Shown here: one piece after another, positions 13,223 to 25,600 of the stretch
How positions within the stretch are numbered: the stretch's first letter is position 1
Layout: every line of letters begins with the position of its first letter
Assembly (NCBI GenBank): GCA_029852735.1
Contig: CM056820.1
Span: forward strand, 41,341,522 to 41,405,521
Length of the DNA: 64,000 nt
DNA from: Persea americana
Lineage: Eukaryota; Streptophyta; Magnoliopsida; Laurales; Lauraceae
Direction: 5' to 3'
Translations under genes and position numbers: made by a program
The notes under the pieces: generated by a model
What the model saw: the letters and a program-made list of their open reading frames with translations, nothing else
Databases searched by the model: none
What the model was told of the DNA's origin: nothing

Positions 13223-14906
13223 CGCAAGGAACCACCGGAGTTCTCTCCGGTCGTCTTTGAGGGCCCACTAACCCTACCACGATGTGGGTCTGCGAATTCG
13301 CTTGTGGATATTGACAACATTCGATCTTAGAGCGTTCAAATGAACACTCTACTTTTTTTAAGCCACATTGCGCAGTTGCTTTTATGTGGGAAAAAAAAGG
13401 AGCTCAGAAAGTGAATGAATTTTCAAATCATTGAAAGTTTCATGTTTGGTGCAAACCTTCTTTTTCGAGGAAGATGAACTAAAATTTCCACAATTATGCA
13501 TAAAATCATTTTTTGGTGGGGGTTTCAGGTTTGGTTTTCCGCAAATTTGGTTTCATATAGCACTTCACATCCGGGAGGCTTTGCATTATAGTTGTCAATT
13601 ATGTTTTGATCATCATTTCAATCTAGCCTCCAATATGAAATGTTTCGAAATTTCGGAAAATCTCTTCGGATTAACTTTTAGGAGTAATAAAAATTAATAT
13701 ATATATGTAAAAAGTAGAAAAATAAAAATAGAATATAAATTATGCATGTTTTTTTATATGGATATTAAGAGATTTTAAAAAAATAAAATAAAAAATGCGC
13801 TCCAAACCAAAATGGACAGGAACAGATGGGAATAGACCGGAATGGACCAAAATTCAAATCGGAATGTTTTGGCCCCATTTCGTTTCAACCAAAGAACCAG
13901 AACGAAAAATTCCAGCCATTTTGGCCAAAATGAAATGGAATTGACTACTATGCTTTGAGTTCTCTTCTAAAGATGGGACTATATCCTTTGTGTACATGTG
14001 CAACACTCTTATCGCTTTTAGTAACATTAGATAGATAGGCAAATTCATTTGTATAGCCACGTATAAGAGAGTTTTGGGATTTGGTGTTAATTAAGTTTGC
14101 TAGACCTCTTAAGTTTATCTGGTTCCTTTTTTCCAAATAGTCGGATTCAAATACTCATGAGTTTGCCAGTTCCTAATTGGCTGAATACAGTTTCTGAAAA
14201 TATTAGTTTTTTCTAGGTATCTTGCTCATCTCTCTCACCAAAGGGTACTTACTATCTTGTACTCAAATACCGGCAGAAGTATTTTACTAATCAAGCTAAC
14301 TTCTTAAGGCCTATTTGTTTCATTTAATTGAATAACTAAGTTTACATTTTTATAAGTAGCTAAAAATGAAGAGCCGATGGTAAATATCCAAAAACGAACC
14401 ATCAAATAGCTTGTCCTCTAATCAAAATTAGATTAAAAAAATATGGAAAATTAACACCGAGGTAATTCAATACCTACATAAGTCAAGATCCGATCTACGT
14501 CTTCATTCCATATCATTTGCCCTTCCTATTTGGTCAATAATATCTCTAACTTAGAATTGAGAATTGGGTATGTTAGGAATTTTTTGTAGTGCTTCGATCA
14601 GAATCCTTGAGTATTCCAAATGCTCTACTCGACCCATAGAATTCTCACAATTCCGAAATACTATCCCACAAGAAAAGCTACTTATAGCATTTTGGATTTT
14701 CATAATTCCGGTATTCTGAATGTTGGAGTAGGATTGAGCATTTGAAATTCCACTAGAAGGGGCAACATTTGAAGGATTTGAAATACCCCCTACTAAAACT
14801 CTCATAATTAAATGAAAAGGCCCTTAACTTTTCAATAATCTCGGTTGAAATTCATTTCCCCACGTATTCTTATATAGCCTTAGTAAATTTTAAAACACAC
14901 ATCCAT
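13223..14906. other. Gene-free AT-rich stretch
   Basis: Contains degenerate GGAATGG/CCAAAATG-rich text around 13800-13940, which looks like old repeat DNA. No coding region, RNA gene or clear element ends could be supported. Confidence 0.6.
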
Positions 14907-15219
14907 TTTATAAAGAGGAATTTATGGGGAAAATCCCCCCTAGGACCACATACGGCCCAGCAAGACCCAATTCTATGTAGGTTATGGGAGGGGTCCTCAT
15001 GTAGCATTTTTCTTTTCTTTTTTTTTTTTTGTTGTTTTGCGATATGGTCAATATCGACCAACCCAATTCTATGTAGGTTATGGGAGGGGTTCTCATCTGA
15101 CATTTTTCTTCTTTTTTTTGTTGTTTTATGATATGGTCGATATCAATCATATCGCAAAATAACAAGAAAAAAGACGAATCCGGGTTTTCTCCCTTGGTTG
15201 CTGATGCTGCCCCATAGCC
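14907..15219. repeat. Left terminal inverted repeat of the Pack-MULE
   Basis: Pairs with 15804-16167. It holds an internal duplication absent in that form from the right arm: CCCAATTCTATGTAGGTTAT occurs at about 14967 and again at about 15061. The two arms therefore differ by local rearrangement. Confidence 0.8.
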
Positions 15220-15249
15220 TGCGAGGGAGAAGAAGAAGATAGAGAGAGA

Positions 15250-15801
15250 GATGGCGGTGACAATGTGGAGTTGAGGAGGGGAAAAGAGCTTCATTCTCGA
15301 CTGATTGCACATGGGTTTGGATAGAATGTTTTTGCGATGACGGCAGTTGTAAATATGCATACAAAATGTAGGCAGATTGAGGATGCATGGAGGATGTTTG
15401 ATAGAATGCCTGAGAGAAATTTAGTCGCTTGGAATGCAATTTTTTCTTGGTATGCACAAAATGGGCTTGTAAGGAGAGCATCGGAGTTTGTTTTTATGAT
15501 ACAGAGAGAATGGAAGAGGCCTGACTCAGTAACACTTGTCAGTGTCTTTTGAGGTCTTATGCTGATGTTGGGTTTTTTAGGGTTGGCAGGGCTATCCAAG
15601 GCTACATTGTTTAGGGCTGGATTTGAGTTGCCTGTGAATGTTTCTACTGCACTTGTGGACACGTATGCAAAATGCAGCTTGACTGAGATTGATAAGTTCG
15701 CATTTGACAGGATGCGAGTTAAGAATGTGGTCTCATGGAATTCAATGATGGAAGGTTATGCTCAGTGTGGAGATTTAGATAAAGTAATGTCCCTCTTTTG
15801 A
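15250..15801 (+). pseudogene. Broken PPR (pentatricopeptide repeat) gene fragment, PLS class
   Basis: Reads as parts of two or more PPR units of a plant organelle RNA-editing-type protein. Visible signatures are RRGKELHSRL, AMTAVVNMHTKC, ARMFDRMPERNLVAWNA-like (here WRMFDRMPERN), NVSTALVDTYAKC and NVVSWNSMMEGYAQCGDL. The order resembles CRR22-type proteins from memory, unverified. It is disabled by an in-frame TAG at 15322, a TGA at 15550 and TGA at the end. Around 15549-15611 the homologous reading shifts frame (LRSYADVGFFRVGRAIQGY) and then returns. It has no N- or C-terminal parts and fills exactly the space between the Pack-MULE arms, so it was probably captured from a gene elsewhere. Confidence 0.85.
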
Positions 15802-15803
15802 TA

Positions 15804-16167
15804 GGCTATGGAGCAGCACCAAAAACCAATGGAGAAAACCCAGATTCGTCTTTTTTCTTGTTATTTCAAGATATGGTCGATATCGACCATTTTGCTGTGT
15901 TCAGTAAATAAGACAGTTACGTATAAAAGAAAATCCGACTGACAGAATGGTCAATATCAACCATCAGGGATGGTCAATATCGACCATTATGTTGTGTTGA
16001 AAAAAATCTGACTGACAGAATGGTCAATATTGACCATATCGTAACGACGAAAAAATGAAAAGAAAAGGCCCAGATGAGGACCCCTCCCATATCCAACATG
16101 GAATTGGATCCTGTTGGGACATATGTGGTCCTAGAGAGATTTTCCTTATAAATTTTTCTTTTATAAA
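15804..16167. repeat. Right terminal inverted repeat of the Pack-MULE
   Basis: Reverse complement of the left arm. It carries four of the six copies of a 16-bp palindrome, TGGTCRATATYRACCA (15874, 15948, 15971, 16021). AAAATCYGACTGACAGAATGG is duplicated at about 15930 and 16004. Confidence 0.8.
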
Positions 16168-16421
16168 ACATCAAATAAAATGTCAAAAAGGAAAAAAAAA
16201 TTAACGTCAAATAAAAAAGAGTTTAAACAAGTCAAATAAAGCTAAAAAATGGCATGCTATATTGGTAGCAAGAGGCGTCAGTTCTTACCATGCTCATTAA
16301 AATTTAAAGCATGGGCTAGCCATACTAAGCTGGGTTAAAAAGTTCACCTTTTACCTGCGGCAACCGTAATCAAACTCTCAATTTTTCATTTTTCTTCTGT
16401 GACTCTTTTATTTTTACTTTC
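16168..16421. other. Upstream region of the DRP1 gene
   Basis: AT-rich sequence between the Pack-MULE right arm and the DRP1 TATA box. The element ends only about 250 bp from that TATA box, so it forms part of the promoter-distal region. Confidence 0.6.
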
Positions 16422-16427
16422 TATAAA
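16422..16427 (+). promoter_or_regulatory. Candidate TATA box of the DRP1 gene
   Basis: TATAAA 230 bp upstream of the ATG, with a CT-rich leader (16555-16615) between. This would give a 5' UTR of about 200 bp. Motif and position only. Confidence 0.45.
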
Positions 16428-16651
16428 CACGGCTTCCAAATGAAGCCAGTTGGACTCTACTGGAGACCGAGTTCAAATAAGTTACAGTGTGGTGCGAGAC
16501 TTTCAAATATCCTTTCTACCTTTCCACAAAATCAATTGCAACATAACGCGAACCCTTCTTCTCCTTCCTTTTCAAGCTTCTTCTTCGATCTCTCTCTCTG
16601 CAACTTTCTCAGATCTAACCATTTAGATCTGATTGCAGCTTTCTCTTCCCC

Positions 16652-19600
16652 ATGGAAAATCTCATATCCTTGGTAAACAAGTTGCAGAGAGCGTGCACAG
16701 TTCTAGGCGATCATGGCGAAGAGAGCGCACTACCAACACTTTGGGATTCCTTGCCCACCATCGCTGTCGTTGGAGGACAGGTTTCTCCTTCTGATTCCTT
16801 TGATTCCTCTTTTTGCAGCTCTCTCTAGTCGAAATCATAGATCTTGCTTCTTTTGATTCTAAATCTTCGATTTTTATTTTGTTTATGTTTGGATCTCGGC
16901 CGCCTTTGCCTTCTTTCTTTCTGTGTAATTAGGTTTGGTTTGAGATCTTTTGCTGTTCCTATTAGATGAAAGTTTGCTTTTTTAATCTTGGATCTGATGT
17001 TTTGATTGCGTATGATGCGATCTGTCGATTCTTCCGCAGTTTGTCAGATCTACCTTTTTCGTTCACTCTAGGTTTATTTATTTTGTATATGAATCGTTAT
17101 CTTGAGATTTGGGATTCTTGTTGTTGGACTTGGTTGAGGTTACTTGTTATAGTTTGAGGAAGTAGTAACAAGCTGCTGCAGTTGACTATGCTTATGATGC
17201 CTTTGCATTTCCGCATAAATAGCGAGTGGTTTTGATGTTTTAGCAGAAGATGTGGTTATCTGTGGAGAGAGAGAATAGAAAGGGCACCATTTGAGATTCT
17301 GGTGTTTTGCCCTTTTACATTTTAAGCATTTAAGCTGTACATTTCTTGGCCTTAGTCTGTCATTTCAACGCTTAAAAACGCATTGTCATGAGTTTGTCCT
17401 GGAAAGTTTCTTTATAGGATATGTATATGATTACTTTGGAAAGTGTTCGATCATCTCTCATGGTTTGGTAAGTTTTTCTTATTGTTCTAATTGCAATTTC
17501 TAATGTTTATAGAGCTCGGGGAAGTCGTCTGTGTTGGAGAGCATTGTTGGAAAGGACTTCTTGCCGCGTGGATCTGGTAATTTCTGCCATCATTATGCTT
17601 GCAGCCAAATTTGTGACGCACTTTGTTGAATGCATAGTTTCCTTTTTTTTTTTTTTTTTTGTAACATCGTGTTAATGATGCCTGGTGGCTGGTGCCAAAT
17701 TTGTACAGGGATTGTCACGCGACGGCCTCTAGTCTTGCAGCTTCACAAGATTGACGAACCAAGGGAGTATGCGGAGTTTCTCCACCTTCCAAGGAAGAGG
17801 TTCACCGACTTTGGTAATTATTTTTGTTTGCATACTTTGGTAATTATTTTTGTTTGAATGTGGGGTTAATCAATCATTCTAGATGGCTAGAGGTTTGAAA
17901 TAAGGGACACATGGTATGGCCATCCATGGGTATGAGGATGATTGCCGTATCCATTCTTTTGAGAACTTGTTCCCTAGTATTGCCTTATTGAGTCTTTGTT
18001 GCCACTATTAAGACATGGATTTGATCTGTCCCTTGAATCAGTTCTTAATATCTTATACACAAACCAACTATCACATAGGCTCATGCCGCCCAAAAAATAA
18101 AGGGTGCAGTCGCAGAAGATTGCCAAATGATTTGTTACCCTATATGAGCTTGGTTATAAACTTAAACTCAGGTGCTGGGGCATAAAGTCACTAGAAGGGT
18201 ATAGTTAAAAATGTATACGGGAGGGAGGGTCAGTTGAGTTTCATTTGATCATTAGTGGTCCACATGCAATTGTTGATACTCATTTGGTGTTGTCTCTTAG
18301 GTGTCCATGTTTATGTTAGTATCAATAGATTCAGTTTAATTGTATGCAGTCTGTCCGAAATCTTTACTAGAGTATCTGCTAATGGAAGGTTTATGGTCTT
18401 TTGGGGTATTGTTTGAGTATCTTATTCTTCCTGTGGAAATTTCTTATCATTGTGGTCAACAGTTATTTTCTTGATCATCTGTTTAGTTATCCATCAACAT
18501 TAATCCTATTGATAATAAGTATAGAGCAAGCCATTTTTATCCCATTTTACCTTATCCTATTTTTGGTATGCTTTGTTTGATATGATATAAGTGCATTCTG
18601 GTGAAGTGGTTAAAGCTCCAAAGTTTTAATTATGTTATTATTATCCCTAAAATATGCTATAAAAGTCTTGATATGCAGTGATAATTATTATTCGTCCATC
18701 TATATATTTGTTTTCTTTGAGAAAAAAATATAATAAGCTGGTGCTCCATCTCACTTTGTGGTTGCCCCATGCAGCGCTAGTGAGGAAGGAGATTTCAGAT
18801 GAGACTGATCGAGAGACGGGACGCACCAGACAAATCTCTTCTGTTCCAATTCATCTCAGTATTTATTCTCCTAATGGTGAGATATTCATCTATACACACA
18901 CACACATACATACATACATATATTCCTTCATATTTTTGGTATCTGTCTATATCTAAAATTAAACATGAACGTTGCGTCAACTTAATTGTTTTAGCTCATT
19001 CCATCTGAATAATTCATTATACATTTCTACAATATGTGCTTGCTTTGACTAAGTCCTGTTTCTTGACAGTTGTAAACTTGACACTGATTGATCTTCCGGG
19101 GCTAACTAAAGTAGCCGTTGGTAGGTTTTTTATATTGGTTTCTATTATGAAAAAAAGTTCTGTTCTGCTCTTCTTCTTTTTTTCCATAAGAAAGTTCTGT
19201 TTTATTCGATTCTGATTAATTATCTGGACTGTTTAGAGGGTCAACCGGACAGCATTGTGGCAGACATTGAAAACATGGTTCGCTCTTATATTGAGAAGGT
19301 GGTCTCTTTCCCCAAGTCTCACTTGTTACTTATAAAGATATTGATACTTAAAGAAAATAGTGATTCCAATTTGGTTTCTGAATTGGGGTCTGATTTTGGC
19401 TGTTTCTGAACTTCGATGATAATTATTAGTATTATTAGTACTTCTATAATTTTTATTTCTTTTTTGGTTGCTACGATAATTGTAATTATTACTATCATAT
19501 TGTTTCTCTTTCTCATTTTTCCATTAGTACATTGAAGCAGGAAAATTGTCAATGACACATGTTCTGTTGTGTGAAATATTCACATTGCAGCCAAATTGTA

Positions 19601-22600
19601 TAATTCTTGCAATTTCACCTGCCAATCAAGATCTTGCAACCTCTGATGCAATTAAGATTTCTCGAGAAGTGGACCCTAAAGGTGAATTTTCATTGCTATG
19701 CTGGATATAATAATGTGTCTTGGTAAATAGGTATCTGTTCCTTGATGACTTTGTATGACTCTTATGAAATGATTTATGATCCACTTCATCAAATTGATTG
19801 CAGATGTAACATTACAGTTAGCTTGTCATTAAAAATAAGAAAGTTTCTAAGGAAACAATCATAGGAACTTATTTCATTTTTTATGAATATACTGGATAAG
19901 AACAACTTTATAATTTTCTCTTTAGTTATGGTTCGTCACATGGTTAGGGATATTTCTTAAAAGGAAATTGTCCGAATCTCTTTATCAGTTCGTCAAACTG
20001 TGGGTGGTTCTAGGGTTGGTTTGATCTTTGTACTCAAAGATAACAGATAGAACTGCTGACAATAATTGCCTTTTTCCAGTGGAGAGATGATGATATGCAT
20101 TTATTTTTGCAGGCATAGATGATGAAAAGACATTTCTTTGAAATGTTAAATACATGAATCATATTTGACCAATTGAAAGTAGAAACTGTAAGCTTTTATC
20201 TGCCTCAAAATTGGCAGAGAATGGGCTTATCTACCTGCAGAGTATTTTTTTGGACATCACTTGAATATATTGAATTTATAACTCTGAATGGGTGCCTTGC
20301 TCTTACTCATCTCTTTCCCACTGTTGTCATGATATTTGAAGCATATAATATATACAGTTACAGATTATATTTGTAAATAAGGTGTTGTTATGGTGAGTTT
20401 AAAATGATTGGAACTGACAATATGTAATGTTTTAGGATCTTTCAAGTCATTGAGTATAATTACCTAAGTACCAAGTAAATTATTACTCTTAAACGATCAT
20501 ATTAATTTGCTTGTTTCATAACTTTTCAGGAGAGAGGACATTTGGAGTGTTGACAAAGATTGATCTCATGGATAAGGGTACTGATGCAGTTGATGTAAGT
20601 TTACCTATTGTTTCTCCAATTGGTACTTTTAGAGTACTATTTTATTATTGTTCAAATATGGACATGTTTCATGTTTAGGTGCGAATTTAGGTGCTTTAAT
20701 TGCTTTCAATATTAAAAGAGTCCATTTGTTTGTTAGAGAGTCCAAAGTGGTTGCATAAATTGGATCTCATTTCTAGTGGAAGTTGGTGGGCAATATCTGT
20801 ATATGTGACCTTCAATCAACCTTAACAATACAGTGAAATTCATTTTTAAGAAAATAGTGGAGTTTTGCCACATTATCTATAGGTGGTGTGAAGTCATGGA
20901 GATTATCTTGCAGAAGAAGACTGAAGTGTGAATCTGTGGCCTCCTTTGTGCGTCACTAAGCAGCCCCTAACTTGTTGGTGATTCAGCACTTATAATATCC
21001 CCACTCCTACTATGCTCACACCCAACCATTAAATTTTTTTTTTTCTCTCTCTCCAAATATTTGGTTCCTTTCAAGACTGAGGTAGTTTTGTGGAGTGGGG
21101 AAGAGTCGTGTTTTTCTATTGGAGGAGACATAAAAGTGAATACTGACCGAAAAAAGTAGAATTCTTTACATATCCTAGTTTTCTGTGCTCTAGATTGCCT
21201 CTTTTCAGATTTGTTTCAGCCATATTTGTATTTATGCCTGATTATGCTTTTGCTTCCACTATTTGGTTCCTGCAGATGTTGGAAGGTAAAGCATATAGGC
21301 TGCAGTTTCCATGGATTGGTGTTGTCAACCGTTCTCAAGCTGACATTAATAAGAGTGTTGACATGATTGCTGCTCGGCGTAGAGAACGAGAGTATTTTTC
21401 TAGTACCCCAGAGTACAAGCATCTTGCTCATAGGATGGGTTCTGAGTATCTTGGCAAAGTTCTTTCGAAGGTATGCCTTGTAGCCTCTCTCTACATTTTC
21501 TTTTTGTGATTAATGGCTTCTCTTACCTCTCTATATTTACTGAGGATGACAGTGTTTGTTTAAGCTGATTGTCAGAAATTCTAACGGTGATGTTTCTGCA
21601 GCATTTGGAATCTGTAATTAAGTCTCGGATACCAGGCATCCAATCTCTTGTCAATAAAAGTATTGCTGAAATTGAAGCAGAATTGAGTCGTTATGGGAAG
21701 CCTATCGCTGCAGATGCTGGAGTAAGTTTTCTATGGATTTTGACAACTGTGTCTGAGACCCTTACCATATATAGCTATAAAGATGAAGCTAGCTGGTTAA
21801 GAAACTGGTATTAGGTGGTAGACTGATTCTTTTGAGGGTGCTGCATTTTGAGGTTTTAATTGTTTCCGGCCATGGTCTTGTAGTATGCTGATTATCAGTT
21901 GAAGGATTGGTGATAGCTTGTTCATTAAATGCAGGGGAAATTATACATGATCATGGAAATTTGTCGCGTATTTGATCAGATATACAAAGAACATCTTGAC
22001 GGCATGTATGTATTCTAATTCTTTTACAACTATCTCTTTTCATTTATTCATGTTAGATTTTTCTCAAAGCCAATACAGTTCAGTTGCCTCCCCTTTAGTT
22101 GTTAATTATCTAGGCTCAGGCTTAGGCTTGGGCTTGTGTTCAACCCACTCTATACCCTGTGGCATTTATGTAATCTAGGAAGAATAAAAGGAAAGTAAAA
22201 TCCTACCTCTGGCAAAGGAAAGAACAAACAAAGTAAAAAATCCCGATCCCCGTTCATCATCGTCGTAATCATGCTCTTGGAGATTGTCGTACTCCATAAA
22301 AGATCTAAATGACACTGCCTGTGCCAAGTTTTATAATGCAATCATTGATATGCTTTACTATGGAGATTGTTTTAGTCCATAAATTGCCTTTTTGAGCCTA
22401 CAAGTCTTTCCAACTTTTCTTTGATAGAGAAATCAAAGAGGAAGAGTCATAAACACTTCTTCCTACAGCTCTCCATGAAGAAAGGCATTTCTTTAGATCC
22501 AACTGACGTAAAAAATATCATTGGTTTCTGATAGTAGTAATGATGAAGTGGATAGAGTTCCATCTTGGCATTGATTTCGTAGTTGTCTTTTCTGTTTGAG

Positions 22601-25600
22601 TGGAAAACCTTCAATCCATCAGATGAACCTGAAAGTGTTATTTCCAACCATATTGGCTTAAAAGGTGTATTTGTTTGCTTCAATCAATTTAAATTTTTTT
22701 TTTTCTCCAATCTATTGTTGGTTCCAGTTATATTTGCTTTTTTCTTGAAAGTAAACTTTATCTGTCTCTTAGTGGATAATATTCTGTCAACGGTAAATTG
22801 TCAACCGTTCGATAGGTTTTAACTTTTAAAACCAGATGCAACTGTATCCTTATAATTGTTTATCATTTAATTAGTGATTGGTTGTTTATTAGATATTTTC
22901 TTCTCAAACTTTACTGTATTGCATATTTTTTGTCCACAGACGCCCTGGTGGTGAGAAGATCTATAATGTCTTTGATAATCAACTCCCTGCGGCTCTAAAA
23001 AGGTTGCAATTTGACAAGCATCTCTCCATGGAGAACATAAGAAAGCTGATTACTGAAGCTGATGGTTATCAGCCTCACTTGATAGCCCCTGAACAAGGAT
23101 ACCGTCGACTCATTGAAAATTCTCTAGTTACAATTAGAGGTCCTGCTGAGGCATCTGTTGATGCGGTATGCTAATAGCTTTTGCACAGAGAGTTTACACA
23201 TGTTTTAGAAATATTTGATTATTGCTTGGAAATATGTCTATTATATTTTGGGAAGGCAAGATATCCATTACAGTACCAACCAGACACCTGAAATGGCAAC
23301 TAGCAAATTCCCCAAATACATGATAATTACTAAGTCTAAAAAGCCCCTTGCAAATAACTAAGAAAAGATCAAAATTCAAACTGATTCCAATAGTCTCAAA
23401 AAATTGAAGACAAGATGTAATCACGGAGAATACTACCTAATTCAAAAGCATCTGTAAGCTACATTGAATTGCTTAACATCTTATTCAGATTCCAGCACCT
23501 TTCTTGCTCAAGAAAAAACCTGGACTTGGGATCCTACTCGTTCCTCTTCGGGTTGTGTTGCCAAGTCGCACTGCAATTAACATGTATTGGAGGCCTGGGG
23601 GCTGGGGCATCTTGGAAGCCCAAGCATGCTAAGGTTTGTGTCATTTCTTACATTGTATTGGTAATTTTTATCAGGTTACAGATGATCTGTAGAAATGTCC
23701 AATCAAAAGTTGTTTCTAACCTTACCGATCTGGAAAATAAAGAGAAAAAAGTTGCTGTTCTACCACTAAAAGTTATTTGTAGGCAATGCAAGCTATCGTG
23801 GTTCTCACATTTTTCACTGGGTCGTTAAAAGTTGCGGGGGAAGTAGGAAGGTTGTCTGTGGGTAGAGTCTATCTTATTTCTCACATTTTTCACTTTTCAA
23901 CCAAGTTGGGTCCGAGTCCCATGGGACCCAACTTGCTCAAGGTCGAGTCTGAGACTCTGAGTTGACTCGGACTTGGCTGAGTTTTTAATCCTTATTCTTG
24001 TGAGCTAGAGGCTTGAGATCTGAAATAAAATACTCATAAATGCAAGAAGTTATTGGCTTGAGATCTGAAATAAAATATTAATATATGCAAGACGCACACT
24101 AGCTGGCTAAGAAGATACAAGGATCATATAATAGTCTGAATCACCAAGGGACCCAGCATTCTGGTGGAGCTTTGGCTACTGATCAATCCTGCTGAAGAAT
24201 TAAAAAAGAAGAAGCAAGGTTTATGGCTGCCATTGTACATCTGGGTCTTGAGTATATCTCTTAACATAACCATCTCTTTGCTTGGAGGTTGAAATATATT
24301 TATTTGATAATTGTAAGTGGGGCATCTGACAGCTTTTACCCATATAATTCTGGGCTAACAATTTTCTTATAGATTCTCCACCAATTGTAAAAACTTGTAC
24401 AGCAACATAGAAGTTAACAGTGTTCAGTTGTAATCATTTAAAATGAAAGAGCTGTGAGATGCTTACCTCACTGAACCGCAATTTGTAGCCAAAATTATCT
24501 TCATAAGCTTCTGGAAGAGGCAGGTTGGATGCATGGGAAAGATAATACAATTCAAGACCAAATGTCGATCATGGTTTCTTGTTACAGATAGCCCTGTTTG
24601 AGTCTTTTTGTTTGTGCTTGATACATGACATGACCATGTCTGAGTTGCATAGTTCTAAGGATCTGGGTCCCAAAGGCCATTTAATGCAGTCCCTGAGTGT
24701 ATGCATAAATATGGAAGCCACCCCCTCCCCTTTTCTCGCCATACACACAAAACAACCCACATATTAAACATTTTTGGTGCTATAAATAAGTTATGCTTCA
24801 ATACTTTTAGATGTGGATTATATATTTCCATATACTTTTAGCAGCGTGTCTTTCTTGTTTTTTAAATCCTTGAATCATCGTTATGGAAGCTTTATTCCCT
24901 TTATTGTGATTTACCCTTTTGAGTTATTCTTCTCTGTTCAAAACCCTATTTAAATTCATGTTCTCTATAGCTCCACAAGTTAACATGTCTTTTCTAACTC
25001 TATTAAGGTCTTTATTTTCCTCCTAGCTCGGTGAAATTGGATCGTCCCATATACTTCAGATAGATTGTTTCTGATTACTTGTGTACGTGTTTAAATCATA
25101 TCATACAACATTCCTTGATTTCTTCTTTTGTTGGGCCATTGGTAGATTTCCTTGGACTCATTTCTTTTTTAGTCATTTCTTCTAAATCTATTAGTCCATC
25201 TCTAATTGCCCATACTTTTAGCTTATCGTCATTTCCTTGTTGTCCAATATTCAGTTCCATACAACAAAGCAGTTCTAATGTTGTCTTAGAAAGATAGCCC
25301 TTTAATTGAAGTGGCATTAGACAATTGTACAACACTACACTTACTCATCCTGCACTGATTCTATTTATTTATTTATATCAGCATATAATCTTTTATAATG
25401 GTAGTTCTTTTCTGTGTTTGATGAACTTAAGGTTGGTGTGATTAATGTATATATATAAAGGTTGGTGTGATTAATCCACTCCATAGTAGGACTTATTTTT
25501 TATTTTTTCAAAATGCTTGACTTTCTGTTCTTGACTCCAGGTTCATTCCATTCTGAAGGATCTGGTTCACAAGGCTATGAATGAGACTGCTGTAGGTTTC

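Larger units (their letters stand above)
14907..16167. mobile_element. Pack-MULE (non-autonomous Mutator-like element) carrying a PPR gene fragment
   Basis: About 1.26 kb bounded by long terminal inverted repeats of roughly 310-360 bp (14907-15219 and 15804-16167). Both arms read inward through GGAAAATC, CTAGGACCACATA, GGGAGGGGTCCTCAT, an ATATGGTC/GATATC palindrome and GGGTTTTCTCC to CATAGCC. The centre (15220-15803) is foreign coding DNA from a PPR gene. Imperfect direct repeats flank the ends (ACATCCAT before, ACATCAAAT after), compatible with the 9-bp duplications of Mutator elements. No transposase is encoded. The exact ends are uncertain by a few bases. Confidence 0.82.

Noticed and set aside
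14908..15662. Overlapping - strand open frames of 112-150 codons
   Set aside because: They run antisense through the Pack-MULE left arm and the PPR fragment; the repeated ITYIELGW-like phrase is just the duplicated TIR text.
23469..23828. 119-codon open frame in DRP1 intron 12
   Set aside because: No protein family resemblance, and the flanking DRP1 exons join in phase without it.
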